DNA of 39,505 bases from Rhodoferax ferrireducens (GCA_002083775.1 MTEI01000023.1:1-39505), one strand, 5' to 3'. Counted from the stretch's first letter, positions 1-8,336 are shown. A program made the numbers and translations. Notes: generated from the sequence alone by a model not told the origin.

Positions 1-1
1 A

Positions 2-73
2 ATTCAAATCGTGGACACCCGAAAACCCGCGCAAACCCGCATTGGCATTAGCTTTGCGGACGATGTGCTTTGA
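2..73 (+). CDS. Possible 3' end of an unidentified gene cut by the window edge
   Basis: The second forward frame is open from the window edge to a TGA at 71-73 and reads like protein (IQIVDTRKPAQTRIGISFA, then DDVL). The 23 residues match no family I recognise. It lies just outside the tentative boundary of the adjacent insertion element, so it could be an intact gene end or a remnant. Codon use is plausible, but an open frame this short can occur by chance. Confidence 0.3.
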   Translation: MQIVDTRKPAQTRIGISFADDVL

Positions 74-113
74 TTTAACCGGACAGTAGTGTCGTTACCT
101 ATTTGATCAAAGG

Positions 114-1456
114 CCTGTGGACGGCGAAACTACAAACGGTCATTGGTGCAGGCAGTGGGCCTGCGGACCCTGATGAAAGACGCGCGCCGGGGGCTCCATT
201 CGCAAATCGAGGCTCGAAGCGTTGTCGCCACGTTGACCTCCCAGGTTAAGCCGAGCAATCCCCAGCACAGGTCCAAACCTTCAACTCATCAACGACTTGT
301 CATCACACGGTGACAGCTGCAAATTCGACTACAAAACAGATCGTATGGTGCTGCCGACTATGCGGGCAGCTTGAAAGCTTCGCCACACTGCAGCATGGCC
401 CAACACATCCTGGCGTTCTTGGCCGCAATGGCCACAACGGCTCTCCAGTACCCGCGACGCTGCTGAACCTCTATGGCCCAGCGGCTCAGCGGGTCGGTCT
501 TGTTCCTGGCCGCGTTGAGCACTGAGCGCGCACCCAGGATCAATAAGGTACGCAGGTAGTTATCACCCGCCTTGGTGATGTGCCCCAAGCGCTGCTTACC
601 ACCCGAGCTGTACTGCCCCGGCACCAGACCCAGCCAGGCACAGAACTGGCGCCCATTAGCGAAGTCATGGCCTTTGCCCACTGTGGCCACAATGGCGCTG
701 GCCGTGGTCGGTCCGACGCCGCTCAGGCGCATGAGCTGGACAGACTGCACATCCTCTTTAGCGGCTTGAGCAATGTATTTGTCGTACTGGCTGATGCGCT
801 CGTCCAGACGGGTGAGTTCGCTCAATGCGTCGCCCACCACGGTGTTGCACCAGCCCGGTAGATCCTCCAAATGCTTGTGTGCCTCACGGCGCACCGTGGC
901 GGCTTTCAAAGGCAACACGATCCCCAGTTCAGACAGCAGGCCACGGATACGGTTGATCAGCGCGGTGCGCTGCTCCACATATCCCTGGCGGGCACGGTGA
1001 ACGAACAGGCGCGATTGTTGTTCGATGCTCTTGACTGGCACAAAGCGCATGTTGGGCCGGGTCACCGCCTCGGCGATAGCTGCAGCGTCGGCGGCGTCGT
1101 TCTTGCCGCGTTTGCCGCTCATGCGGTAGGGGGCGACGAACTTGGGGGCCATCAGACGTACCGTGTGGCCGAACCTGGCAAAGTCGCGAGCCCATTGATG
1201 GGCACCGGAGCAGGCTTCTATGCCGATCAGGCAGGGCGCCAGATTGGCGATGAGTTCGAGCAGTTTGGTGCGTGGCACTTCGGGACGCACCAGCGCAGGC
1301 TTGCCTACCTCGTCCACACCATGCACTGCAAAGACGTTCTTTGCAAGATCAATGCCGACAGTTACGATTGCCATGATTTCCCCTCTCAAGTGAGTTGATG
1401 AAAGTTTTGCCTCTCCATCTTGGCACTCAGTTGCCGTAAACCGCAACCTCCACAGG
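114..1456 (-). mobile_element. IS110-family insertion sequence, IS1111-like subgroup (ends tentative)
   Basis: The element is defined by the transposase at 358-1374. An 8-bp inverted match, CCTGTGGA at 114-121 against TCCACAGG at 1449-1456, flanks the gene and could be the subterminal inverted repeats found in IS1111-type members. The true tips would lie a few bases outside. The non-coding end upstream of the gene is short (about 80 bp) and the downstream end is long (about 240 bp). In the IS1111 subgroup the bridge RNA is known to come from the downstream end, so bases 114-357 are where it would be expected. The repeat is short and the boundaries are inferred; no target duplication is expected for this family. 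Confidence 0.5.
358..1374 (-). CDS. IS110-family transposase (DEDD recombinase)
   Basis: A 338-residue protein of normal IS110 length. The N-terminal RuvC-like domain has the DEDD tetrad visible as D9 (VGIDLAK), E53 (IGIEACSG), D93 and D96 (GKNDAADA). The C-terminal Transposase_20 domain contains the helix-hairpin-helix-like stretch LSGVGPTTASAIVATVG and a serine-bearing YSSGGKQRLGHITKAGD segment; a serine there is the strand-transfer nucleophile in this family. The stretch CLIGIEACSGAHQWAR and the phrase RPNMRFVPVKS resemble IS1111-subgroup members. Start is ATG at 1374, with GAGAGGGG just upstream on the minus strand. The frame stays open further upstream but that part has no protein-like content. 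The gene looks intact, so the element may be active. It would cut and paste through a circular intermediate guided by a bridge RNA, by family knowledge. Confidence 0.9.
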   Translation of the reverse strand: MAIVTVGIDLAKNVFAVHGVDEVGKPALVRPEVPRTKLLELIANLAPCLIGIEACSGAHQWARDFARFGHTVRLMAPKFVAPYRMSGKRGKNDAADAAAIAEAVTRPNMRFVPVKSIEQQSRLFVHRARQGYVEQRTALINRIRGLLSELGIVLPLKAATVRREAHKHLEDLPGWCNTVVGDALSELTRLDERISQYDKYIAQAAKEDVQSVQLMRLSGVGPTTASAIVATVGKGHDFANGRQFCAWLGLVPGQYSSGGKQRLGHITKAGDNYLRTLLILGARSVLNAARNKTDPLSRWAIEVQQRRGYWRAVVAIAAKNARMCWAMLQCGEAFKLPA

Positions 1457-1630
1457 ACGCGGCTCGCTTGGGACGGGGAAGTCCCTTTCATTCGCAAAGC
1501 GCATTGCCCGACTGATTCGACACGGTTGTTGGTCGGCTGGCAGGGGGATTCATGAACAGCCCGGTCTGACCAGACTGCCATACAAAGCGAGTCTTTTGGC
1601 GAGAAAGGTGTAACCCCAGAGCAGCCAGGC

Positions 1631-1755
1631 GCGGTGATTGGGTTATGCGACCGGGCTTCGGGGGCAAAGGCGCGCGCCGACAGTCGTATGCGTTCTGATT
1701 CCTTCGTTTCGCGCGTGTTTTGCCCCCGAAACCGCATGCACATGACCCAGTCGCC
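1631..1755 (+). repeat. Long dispersed palindrome, family A, copy 1
   Basis: The left arm (1631-1676) and right arm (1710-1755) pair imperfectly: GATTGGGTTATG pairs with CATGACCCAGTC, TTCGGGGGCAAA with TTTGCCCCCGAA, and CGCGCG with CGCGCG. A second copy lies in inverse orientation at 39061-39195 and the beginning of a third at 39445-39505. Between copies 1 and 2, bases in the outer stem differ on both sides so that pairing is kept. The roughly 33-bp loop is not conserved. Confidence 0.8.
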
Positions 1756-1847
1756 GTGCCGGGTTTGACATGAAGCGCTGACTTTGAGAGAGTCCACAAC
1801 AGTTTGAATTGCACCCCGCTTGGCTCTTACTCTATCACTATTATTAC

Positions 1848-1892
1848 AATAGCTTTTAGCCCTTATAAATAAAGGGCTAGAGGCCAATTTGG
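1848..1892 (+). repeat. 45-bp intergenic repeat (family R), copy 1
   Basis: Matches the pattern AATAGCT-N4-AGCCCTT-N8-AAGGGCTAGAGGCCAATTT. The AGCCCTT/AAGGGCT halves form a stem. It lies 24 bases beyond the mtnA stop codon, in the 3' flank of that gene. Confidence 0.85.
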
Positions 1893-1915
1893 CATATGAA
1901 GCCTGCCGCGTGCTG

Positions 1916-3010
1916 TCAGCCCAAAGATGCGCCAAACAGTGCGGCAATGGCCTCTGCATTGGCTGCACACAAACCGCGCTCGGTGATCAGTCCGGTGACC
2001 AACCGCGCTGGGGTCACATCAAACCCCGGGTTGGTGTGCGTCGGTGTCGTCTCTGGGCAGATGCGCACGGTGGTCACAAAGCCATCGGCATTGACGCCGC
2101 TCATGTGCGAGATTTCATCACCAGCGCGGTCTTCAATCGGGATCTCTTTCACGCCGTCTTGCACCGTCATGTCCAGCGTGGGTGAGGGCATGGCCACGTA
2201 AAACGGCACCTGGTTGTCAAACGCGGCCAGCGCTTTCAGGTAGGTGCCGATCTTGTTACACACGTCACCCTGCGCGGTGACGCGATCGGTACCGACGATG
2301 CACAGGTCCACCTGGCCATGCTGCATCAAATGGCCGCCGGCGTTGTCCACAATCAGCGTGTGCGGCACGCCATGCTGGCCGAGCTCCCAGGCGGTGAGCG
2401 ACGCGCCCTGGTTGCGCGGGCGGGTTTCATCGACCCAGACGTGAACGTCGATGCCTTCGTTGTGCGCCTGGTAAATGGCCGACGTGGCGGTGCCCCAATC
2501 CACCGTGGCCAGCCAACCGGCGTTGCAGTGGGTCAGGATGTGGATGCGCTGGCCTGGCTTGCGGCGCGCCAGCTCGCGGATCAATTCCAGCCCATGCTGA
2601 CCCAGCTGGTGGTTGATCGCCACGTCTTCGTCGGCGATGTGGGCGGCAAGCGCGAAGGCGGCTTGGGCGCGGTCTTGCGGCAGGCGCGGCAGCAGGTCAG
2701 CCACCATACGCGCCAGGCCCCATTTCAGATTCACGGCGGTCGGGCGGGTAGCCAGCAGGGTGCGCTGCGCGTCCATCAGGGCAGCATCACTGCTGTTCTG
2801 GCGCATGGCCACCGCCAGGCCGTAAGCCGCCACCACGCCAATCAGCGGCGCGCCACGAATCCACATCTCTCGGATGGCGCGCTCAAACGTGGCCACATCG
2901 GGCAACACGGCGGTTTTGAGTTCGTGCGGCAAAAAACGCTGGTCGATGACTTCGACCTGATCCTGCTTGTTGAGCCAGACGGTGCGCCAAGGAGTACCCT
3001 GAATTTTCAT
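1916..3010 (-). CDS. mtnA: S-methyl-5-thioribose-1-phosphate isomerase
   Basis: Isomerises methylthioribose-1-phosphate to methylthioribulose-1-phosphate in the cytoplasm. The 364-residue protein has the full-length eIF2B-like fold, with [18 protein letters not shown] at about 51-68. Both catalytic residues of the family are present: Cys162 ([10 protein letters not shown]) and Asp242 ([19 protein letters not shown]). The ATG at 3010 overlaps the mtnK stop as ATGA, so translation is probably coupled; an ATG-like start 18 bases further up lacks a good ribosome site. It is the last gene of the aldolase-mtnK-mtnA cluster. Paralogues acting on 5-deoxyribose-1-phosphate are very similar, so the exact substrate is not fixed by sequence. 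Confidence 0.95.
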   Translation of the reverse strand: MKIQGTPWRTVWLNKQDQVEVIDQRFLPHELKTAVLPDVATFERAIREMWIRGAPLIGVVAAYGLAVAMRQNSSDAALMDAQRTLLATRPTAVNLKWGLARMVADLLPRLPQDRAQAAFALAAHIADEDVAINHQLGQHGLELIRELARRKPGQRIHILTHCNAGWLATVDWGTATSAIYQAHNEGIDVHVWVDETRPRNQGASLTAWELGQHGVPHTLIVDNAGGHLMQHGQVDLCIVGTDRVTAQGDVCNKIGTYLKALAAFDNQVPFYVAMPSPTLDMTVQDGVKEIPIEDRAGDEISHMSGVNADGFVTTVRICPETTPTHTNPGFDVTPARLVTGLITERGLCAANAEAIAALFGASLG

Positions 3011-4263
3011 AAAGTGAGTGTCCTGCATTCCTCGGCCAGATCAATCACTTCGGTGATGAACATCAGCTCGTCACGCTGTAGCAAAAGCGCTTCGGCCAGG
3101 CGCAGCGTGCGCACCTCGATCAGCGCGCGCGCTGCCGCATCAGGGATGGCGGTAATCTCGGCCACCTTGGCCAGCCCAAGCGTGCGGCGAACCAGCTCAC
3201 AGCCTGCAAAACCGAGCGCGTCGCGGAAAACCTGCTGCAAAAATTCCATGCGGAACAGAACCTGACTGCGTTCGTCGCGCTTGCTGCCCATGAAGCTGGT
3301 GCCGGTTGCCGCATCGTGCGCCGCCCACAACGCCGTGAATTTTTCCGCAAAACCTTCCCACACCCCGATCACTTGGTCCAGCAGCCAGGCCTGAAACAGC
3401 GCGGGGTTCTGACCCGCCTGGACGCGGTGCCAGTCCTGCGACAGATACGCGGTAAGGAAGTTGGCCAGCAGCAGGCCGACGTCAAAACCGATCGGCCCGT
3501 AATAAGCAAACTCGGGGTCAATCACATAGGTCTCTAGCTGATTCACCATCACCGAGCCAGTATGTAAATCGCCGTGCAACAGCGTCTCGGCCCGGTTCAT
3601 GAAGGCCCACTTCATCTGTGCAGCGGCCAGCCTCACTGCGGGCTGGTGCAGGCGTTCAATCGCTGCGCGCGGTAGCGCCGGGTTGGTGGCGTTGGTGGGG
3701 TGGTCTTCAAACGGGAAGGTGAAGATCAGGTCTTCGGTGATGCGGCACAGCTCGGTGTTGGTGGTGGCCGCTACAGCCGTTTTTTTGGCGGCGGCGCTCA
3801 AGTACAGATCCGAGCCGTGAAACAGCGTCTGCGCCATGTAGCTGGACAAATGCTCGGCCAAGGCCGGGTAGGTGAAACCCTCGATCAGCCCCTTGCGCAA
3901 AATGATGTGCTCGCGCAGGTGCTGCATCGCGATCAGCGACTGCGCGCTGTCGGCGTGAAACACCTCGGGCACATGCTGCGGACATAGCGCGCCAAAATGC
4001 TGTAACGCGTTGGCTTCGCGGTCAGCGCGGTGCCGTGTCAGCGGCCAGCCTTCACCCACCAGCCGCAGGTAGGGCAGGGCCTGTTTGACCACCACGCTGC
4101 GCGCGGGCTGGCTGCGGCTGCTGACAAAGTACACCAGGTTCAGGTTGCCATCGCCGACCTCCACAATGTCGAGCGCGTCCATATCGCCGAGCAAAGTCTG
4201 CAAGGCAGGCACCTGGCGCAGGTAGTCGGCGAGGGTATCCGGGGTCAGGGCTTGGTAGGTCAT
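3007..4263 (-). CDS. mtnK: S-methyl-5-thioribose kinase
   Basis: ATP-dependent kinase that phosphorylates 5-methylthioribose on C1. The 418 residues are normal length for MtnK. An N-terminal [10 protein letters not shown] nucleotide-loop segment is at about 38-47. A kinase-like catalytic [12 protein letters not shown] motif lies near residue 228 and [14 protein letters not shown] near 250; the latter is the metal-binding DPE of this family. It is followed by mtnA with a 4-base overlap. It is preceded by 264 non-coding bases holding a palindrome and a repeat, then by the aldolase/dehydrogenase gene on the same strand. The kinase, isomerase and aldolase together form a complete chemical series. 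Free methylthioribose or 5-deoxyribose is the likely substrate. Confidence 0.93.
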   Translation of the reverse strand: MTYQALTPDTLADYLRQVPALQTLLGDMDALDIVEVGDGNLNLVYFVSSRSQPARSVVVKQALPYLRLVGEGWPLTRHRADREANALQHFGALCPQHVPEVFHADSAQSLIAMQHLREHIILRKGLIEGFTYPALAEHLSSYMAQTLFHGSDLYLSAAAKKTAVAATTNTELCRITEDLIFTFPFEDHPTNATNPALPRAAIERLHQPAVRLAAAQMKWAFMNRAETLLHGDLHTGSVMVNQLETYVIDPEFAYYGPIGFDVGLLLANFLTAYLSQDWHRVQAGQNPALFQAWLLDQVIGVWEGFAEKFTALWAAHDAATGTSFMGSKRDERSQVLFRMEFLQQVFRDALGFAGCELVRRTLGLAKVAEITAIPDAAARALIEVRTLRLAEALLLQRDELMFITEVIDLAEECRTLTL

Positions 4264-4287
4264 GATGATGCTCTTTCAAACAAAAAC

Positions 4288-4330
4288 ATAGCGGTTAGCC
4301 CTTATAGATAAAGGGCTGGAAGCACTTTTT
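4288..4330 (+). repeat. 45-bp intergenic repeat (family R), copy 2
   Basis: Reads ATAGCGGTTAGCCCTT, then AAAGGGCTGGAAGCACTTTT. It lies just upstream of mtnK, inside the cluster. The 3' half is more diverged than in other copies. Confidence 0.75.
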
Positions 4331-4391
4331 ATACTTAGTAACAGGAGTCCCAATCGACATCTCAAACTGTAGATTTTTACAACAACGACTA

Positions 4392-4483
4392 GCAGCGTGC
4401 GTTGGGTGTCTGACGTAGCGGAATAAAGGAGGAGCCCGCAGGGCGGGGGACATCCGCGGAGTCGGACACCCAACGCGCACTGC
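4392..4483 (+). repeat. Core-plus-arms palindrome (family P), copy 1
   Basis: Arms 4392-4414 and 4461-4483 are complementary over 23 positions with three mismatches, all of them transitions. Between them lies the core AAGGAGGAGCCCGCAGGGC followed by GGGGGACA, which recurs at about 13680-13710 (inverted) and 13952-13979. The core has its own mini-stem GCCC-GCA-GGGC; in the other copies the second pair is swapped (GGCC...GGCC). It separates mtnK from the upstream aldolase gene. Confidence 0.8.
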
Positions 4484-4527
4484 GGGTTAAAACTGACAGC
4501 CCACGCATCACAAACTGTTCAAAAAGA

Positions 4528-6660
4528 TCAGCGCAGCATCGCCGCCACATTGCCACCATCCACCGTGATCACATTGCCAGTCGTCTTGGCCAACTGCGCC
4601 GACACCACAAACGCCTGCGCCACATCCTTCGCGGTCACCTCCTGGCCCAGCAGATTGCCACCCATGTAATCCGCCTCGCTCAAACCGCGCGCCTTGGCAC
4701 GCAACGCAATGGTGGCGTCATTGAGCAACCCCGAGCGAATACGGTCGGCATTCACCGCGTTGACACGTATACCGTCCTTGCCATGCTCCAGGGCGTATTG
4801 CCGCACCAGCGCCAGCAGCGCCGCCTTGGAGGTGCCATACGCACCAAAGTCCGGCCCCGGGTTCACCGCCTGCTTCGACACATTGAACAACAGCACCCCG
4901 CCCAGACGCTGCTGCTTCATGACCCTGACCGCCGTTTGCGCCACCCGCTGATGGGCAAAAAAGTTCACCTCAAAACTCTTGCGCAACACCTCGTCAGGCA
5001 ACGTCAACATGCCACCCGGCAACGCCACCCCGGCGTTGGAAACGACGATATCGATACCACCAAAACGCTGCACCACCGCCGCAAAAGCGCTGCGCACCGA
5101 TTCGGCGTCGGTCACATCACACAGCAGCCCCAGCGCTTGGCGCGAAATGCTGCTAGCCACCGCCTGCGCCGCCGCCACATCCAGGTCCAGCAGCGCCAGC
5201 TCAGCCCCTTGCGCGGCAAAAGCACGCGCAGTGGCGGCACCAATACCGCTGCCGGCACCAGTGACCAGCACCACCCGGCCCTGCAGCGGTTTGGCCGCAC
5301 TCTTGCCCAGCTTGGCCTGCTCCAGCGACCAGTATTCCATGTCGAATTCATGCGACTCCGACACCGGCTCGTAGGTACCACACGCGTCAGCATCGGTCAC
5401 CACTTCCATCCACGAGGCCATCACATCCGCGTTCACCGACGCTTCTGCCGCCGTTTTGCCCACGCCGACCAAGCCCAAGCCTGGCAGCACGATGACGCGA
5501 GGCAGCGGGTCCAGCATGGTCTTGATGCCACCCACACGGGCATTGTTGCGCTCGAAATAAGCCTGGTACTGGCTGACAAATGCCACCAACCGGGCCTGCA
5601 GGTCTGTCACCCAGCCGTCCATCTGCCCCTTCAACGAGGCGGCCAGCACCAGCGGGCGGCCTTTCATACGAATCACATGGTCGGGCGTGGCCACACCACG
5701 CTGCGCCACCTCGGTCTGGCCGATGCCGTTGGCGAAATCCAGCGCTTGCGCGTCAGACCGCAGGTCCAGCAGCCAGTGGCGCGGGCTGCCTGCGGGGCTG
5801 ATGTCGGCCAGGGCAGCGCGCAAATATGGTGCCACATCGGCCATGCTGGCGATGGCACCCGCACCTGCGGTAGCCAGGGTGTTGATGACATTGGCAGTAG
5901 TCGGCGCTGCCTGCGCCCGGCTGTCATCCCGGGCCTGACCCGGGATCCATGACTTGACCCGCGCCGCTTTGCGGACAGCAATGAAGTCCTCCGCCCACGT
6001 CACAAACGCAATCATGCGTTCATACGACTGCTTGGCCGTGTCGCCAAAGCTGAACAGCCCATGTTTGGCCAGCAGCAACCCGTGCGCCTGCGGGTGCGCC
6101 TCCACCGCGCGCGCCACCACCTGCGCCAGCTCAAAACCCGGCATCACATACGGAACCCAGACCAGCTCGTTACCGTAAATGTCGCGACACAGCGCCTCGC
6201 TGTCGGGCTGGTCGGCGATCACGATGGCCGCCAGCGCATGGGTGTGGTCGATGAAAGTGTGCGGCACGTAGGCGTGCAGCAGCGCCTCCACCGACGGTGT
6301 GGGCGCGGTGTTGTCCAGCAAATTGGTGCGCAGCGCGTTGACCATGGCTTCGTCCGACAGACGCTCCAGCTGGCGCAGGCGAAATAGGGGGTCCATGCGC
6401 ACGGCAGGGTGACCCGCAGGCTCGATGGTGGCCAAATCCCAGCCGCTGCCTTTGACACATAACACCCGCACCGCGTCACCCAGCACGTCGGTCAGGGTCA
6501 GTTTGACGGAGGTGTTGCCACCGCCATGCAGCACCAGCTTGGGGTTGGCGCCCAGCAGGCGTGCCGAGTAGGTGCGCAGGGCCAGCTCGGGTGGCACGCC
6601 TTGCGCGGCATACTTATCCACACACGCGCGGGCGTCCTGATCACTCCATAAACTCTTCAT
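4528..6660 (-). CDS. Class II aldolase / short-chain dehydrogenase fusion
   Basis: A 710-residue two-domain cytoplasmic enzyme. The N-terminal half is a class II (RhaD/FucA-like) aldolase: LVLHGGGNTSVKL early, metal-binding histidines in FIDHTHALAA near 130, and AKHGLFSFGD near 207. The C-terminal half, from about residue 455, is a short-chain dehydrogenase with VTGAGSGIGAATARAFA, the NAG motif (IVVSNAGVA) and the catalytic YGTSK near 607. The general family is annotated as rhamnulose-1-phosphate aldolase/alcohol dehydrogenase. Here the neighbours are mtnK and mtnA rather than rhamnose genes, so methylthioribulose-1-P or 5-deoxyribulose-1-P is a better-supported substrate, giving DHAP plus an aldehyde handled by the second domain. 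The start is ATG 6660. An in-frame palindrome encoding SWIPGQARDDS sits near residues 236-246. Confidence 0.85.
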   Translation of the reverse strand: MKSLWSDQDARACVDKYAAQGVPPELALRTYSARLLGANPKLVLHGGGNTSVKLTLTDVLGDAVRVLCVKGSGWDLATIEPAGHPAVRMDPLFRLRQLERLSDEAMVNALRTNLLDNTAPTPSVEALLHAYVPHTFIDHTHALAAIVIADQPDSEALCRDIYGNELVWVPYVMPGFELAQVVARAVEAHPQAHGLLLAKHGLFSFGDTAKQSYERMIAFVTWAEDFIAVRKAARVKSWIPGQARDDSRAQAAPTTANVINTLATAGAGAIASMADVAPYLRAALADISPAGSPRHWLLDLRSDAQALDFANGIGQTEVAQRGVATPDHVIRMKGRPLVLAASLKGQMDGWVTDLQARLVAFVSQYQAYFERNNARVGGIKTMLDPLPRVIVLPGLGLVGVGKTAAEASVNADVMASWMEVVTDADACGTYEPVSESHEFDMEYWSLEQAKLGKSAAKPLQGRVVLVTGAGSGIGAATARAFAAQGAELALLDLDVAAAQAVASSISRQALGLLCDVTDAESVRSAFAAVVQRFGGIDIVVSNAGVALPGGMLTLPDEVLRKSFEVNFFAHQRVAQTAVRVMKQQRLGGVLLFNVSKQAVNPGPDFGAYGTSKAALLALVRQYALEHGKDGIRVNAVNADRIRSGLLNDATIALRAKARGLSEADYMGGNLLGQEVTAKDVAQAFVVSAQLAKTTGNVITVDGGNVAAMLR
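5923..5953 (-). repeat. Intragenic palindromic element encoding SWIPGQARDD
   Basis: ATCCCGGG at 5926-5933 and CCCGGGAT at 5939-5946 form a perfect 8-bp stem, with GTCAT and ATGAC at the outer edges. The same palindrome is, from memory, common between genes in many proteobacteria. Here it lies in frame in the aldolase/dehydrogenase, adding about 11 residues to a loop after the aldolase region. Confidence 0.75.
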
Positions 6661-6701
6661 ACACGCTTTCAAAAAGAAGTAACATAAGTTGCTACATATC
6701 A

Positions 6702-6724
6702 ACATATGTCATATTGACATATGT
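6702..6724. promoter_or_regulatory. Perfect inverted repeat, probable SorC-family operator
   Basis: ACATATGTCA (6702-6711) and TGACATATGT (6715-6724) are exact inverse complements separated by TAT. It lies in the 141-bp divergent gap between the aldolase/dehydrogenase gene and the SorC-type regulator. A symmetric site of this size in that position fits a regulator-controlled divergent promoter. The surrounding 40 bases are AT-rich, unlike the rest of the region. Confidence 0.75.
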
Positions 6725-6801
6725 AAATAGTACCAGCCATTTGTCAAGGCGTTGGTCAGGACTTACCCCGAACCTGCACGCCGCGCTGCAAAGGACCCAC
6801 C

Positions 6802-7809
6802 ATGAACACGACGAAGGCGCCCAAACCGGCCAAAGGTCACAACCCGCCCAGCCTGGACCCGATGCTGTCAGCCGCCTGGTTGTATTACGAGGACCAGCTG
6901 ACGCAAAGCGACATTGCCGAGGTGTTGGGCGTGTCGCGTGCCTCGGTCATCAATTACCTGCACGAAGCGCGGCGCATTGGCGTGGTGAAGATCACGCTGG
7001 ACAGCGCGCATTTCACCGCCATGCGGCTGGCGCGGCAGCTCTCCAACCGCTTCGGGCTGACGCGCTGCCTGGTCATCCCCGACGACCAGGGCCGCCGCCC
7101 GGTGGCCGAGCGCCTTGGCGAGGCCGGGGCGCAACTGTTGTCTGAAGTGGTCACCGCGGGCGACATGCTGGGCGTGTCGTGGGGGCAGACGGTGCTGGCG
7201 CTGTCGCATGCGATTGCACCGCAGCGCGTGCCGGGTCTGTCGGTGATCCAGATCACCGGCAGCATGTTGGCCACGTTCGAGTTTTCACCCGAGTTATGCA
7301 CCTCCAACATTGCCGACCGCTTTGGCGCGCGCTGTATCAACCTGCACGCCCCCGCGCTGGTGTCGCGGCCCGAGATACGTGAGCTGCTGTACAAAGAACC
7401 AGCCTTGATCCCGCAACTGGAACTGCTGCAAACTTGTACCAAGATCGTCTTTGGCGTCGGCCATCTGGACCAGGACAGCACCATTTTTGGCTCTGGCACG
7501 GTCACCCCGGACGACCTGCAACCGTATGTGACGCAGGGCGCGGTGGGGGTGATTGCCGGGCGTTACCTCAACAGCGCGGGCCAACCGGTGCTGGGCCCGC
7601 TGGACGACCGCATGATCGGCCTGACGCTGCCCGAGATGGACCGCATCCCGATGCGCATCTGCCTGGCCGGTGGCGCCGCCAAAGCCAGCGCCATCCGCGC
7701 CACCTTGGATGGTGGGCACGCCACCATTCTGATCACCGACGAACTGGCAGCCAAGGCGCTGGTGGCCGGTCTGGACGAAGCCAACCCGCTGCCGGATACT
7801 CCTGTTTAA
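6802..7809 (+). CDS. SorC/DeoR-type sugar-phosphate-responsive regulator
   Basis: A 335-residue transcription regulator. An N-terminal helix-turn-helix (LTQSDIAEVLGVSRASVINYL, about 33-53) is followed by a SorC-type sugar-binding domain, with TAGDMLGVSWGQTVLAL near 115-131 and CLAGGAAKASAIRATLDGG late. SorC-family proteins usually sense phosphorylated sugars, which fits the divergent kinase/isomerase/aldolase cluster; methylthioribulose-1-P or a 5-deoxypentose phosphate is the inferred ligand. AAAGGA lies at good spacing before the ATG. The perfect inverted repeat about 78-100 bases upstream is its likely operator. The stop codon merges with a family R repeat, and the next gene converges. Confidence 0.88.
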   Translation: MNTTKAPKPAKGHNPPSLDPMLSAAWLYYEDQLTQSDIAEVLGVSRASVINYLHEARRIGVVKITLDSAHFTAMRLARQLSNRFGLTRCLVIPDDQGRRPVAERLGEAGAQLLSEVVTAGDMLGVSWGQTVLALSHAIAPQRVPGLSVIQITGSMLATFEFSPELCTSNIADRFGARCINLHAPALVSRPEIRELLYKEPALIPQLELLQTCTKIVFGVGHLDQDSTIFGSGTVTPDDLQPYVTQGAVGVIAGRYLNSAGQPVLGPLDDRMIGLTLPEMDRIPMRICLAGGAAKASAIRATLDGGHATILITDELAAKALVAGLDEANPLPDTPV

Positions 7810-7853
7810 ATAGCTGCTAGCCCTTTAGCCATAAGGGCTAGAGGCCAATTTGG
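7809..7853 (+). repeat. 45-bp intergenic repeat (family R), copy 3
   Basis: AATAGCTGCTAGCCCTTTAG, then ATAAGGGCTAGAGGCCAATT. It starts at the last base of the regulator's stop codon and ends one base before the stop of the convergent gene, so it fills the whole intergenic space. The stem may serve as a two-way terminator. Confidence 0.9.
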
Positions 7854-7854
7854 T

Positions 7855-8265
7855 TTATAACTTCTGGCACAGCGGTGCGTCGTTGGGTTGCAGCACCTGC
7901 TCGGCCACCAACGCCACCAAGGCGTGGATTTCTTCAAAGCTGAAGTGGTCCGCCAGGCGCCGCCCCAGCACGGCGGGCACCCGCACCCAGCAGGTCTGGC
8001 CGCTGGCCAGGGTGAACTGCACGCCCAGCACGTCGTTGAGGTCGGCACCGTCAGCCGCGTCGAGCACGTCGCGCTGCAGCAGCATCAGGCGGTTGTATTC
8101 GGCCTCGATCGCGTCTTGAACGCTCTCGGCTAGGTCTTCCGGCACCTGCACCACCCAGCCGCCCAGTGGGTCGGCGCGCACCTGGCCGGGCGCACCCAAA
8201 GCCGCAGCAAAGCTGCGCAGCGCCTCGGCCAGCGCGGCATCAAACAAGATGTACTCAAAACCCAC
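7855..8265 (-). CDS. Conserved-looking hypothetical protein
   Basis: A 136-residue acidic soluble protein with no signal peptide or membrane segment. No family is recognised. The sequence begins MGFEYILFDAALAEALRSFA and includes GGWVVQVPEDLAESVQDAIE and SFEEIHALVALVAEQVLQ, which look like ordinary folded protein. I chose GTG at 8265 because GAGAGG lies eight bases before it; an in-frame GTG at 8274 would overlap that ribosome site. It converges with the SorC regulator and diverges from the TerC gene. Its product is unrelated in appearance to either neighbour. Confidence 0.7.
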   Translation of the reverse strand: MGFEYILFDAALAEALRSFAAALGAPGQVRADPLGGWVVQVPEDLAESVQDAIEAEYNRLMLLQRDVLDAADGADLNDVLGVQFTLASGQTCWVRVPAVLGRRLADHFSFEEIHALVALVAEQVLQPNDAPLCQKL

Positions 8266-8336
8266 GCTGATCACCTCTCAAGTTGAGGGCCCTACCGCAA
8301 ACTGCCGGGCGCGGGCCTGTAAATGCTATACACAGT

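Larger units (their letters stand above)
1457..1915. other. Non-coding stretch made of repeats between the IS and mtnA
   Basis: No convincing gene. It holds, in order: a segment at 1494-1519 closely matching the right arm of the palindrome at 13921-14006, which suggests a broken copy beside the IS; a long imperfect palindrome at 1631-1755; and a 45-bp intergenic repeat at 1848-1892. Reading frames run through parts of it but look like chance openings in GC-rich DNA. Confidence 0.6.

Noticed and set aside
1488..1968. Upstream extension of the transposase frame
   Set aside because: The IS110 N-terminus and ribosome site define the start at 1374; the extension covers palindromes and a repeat.
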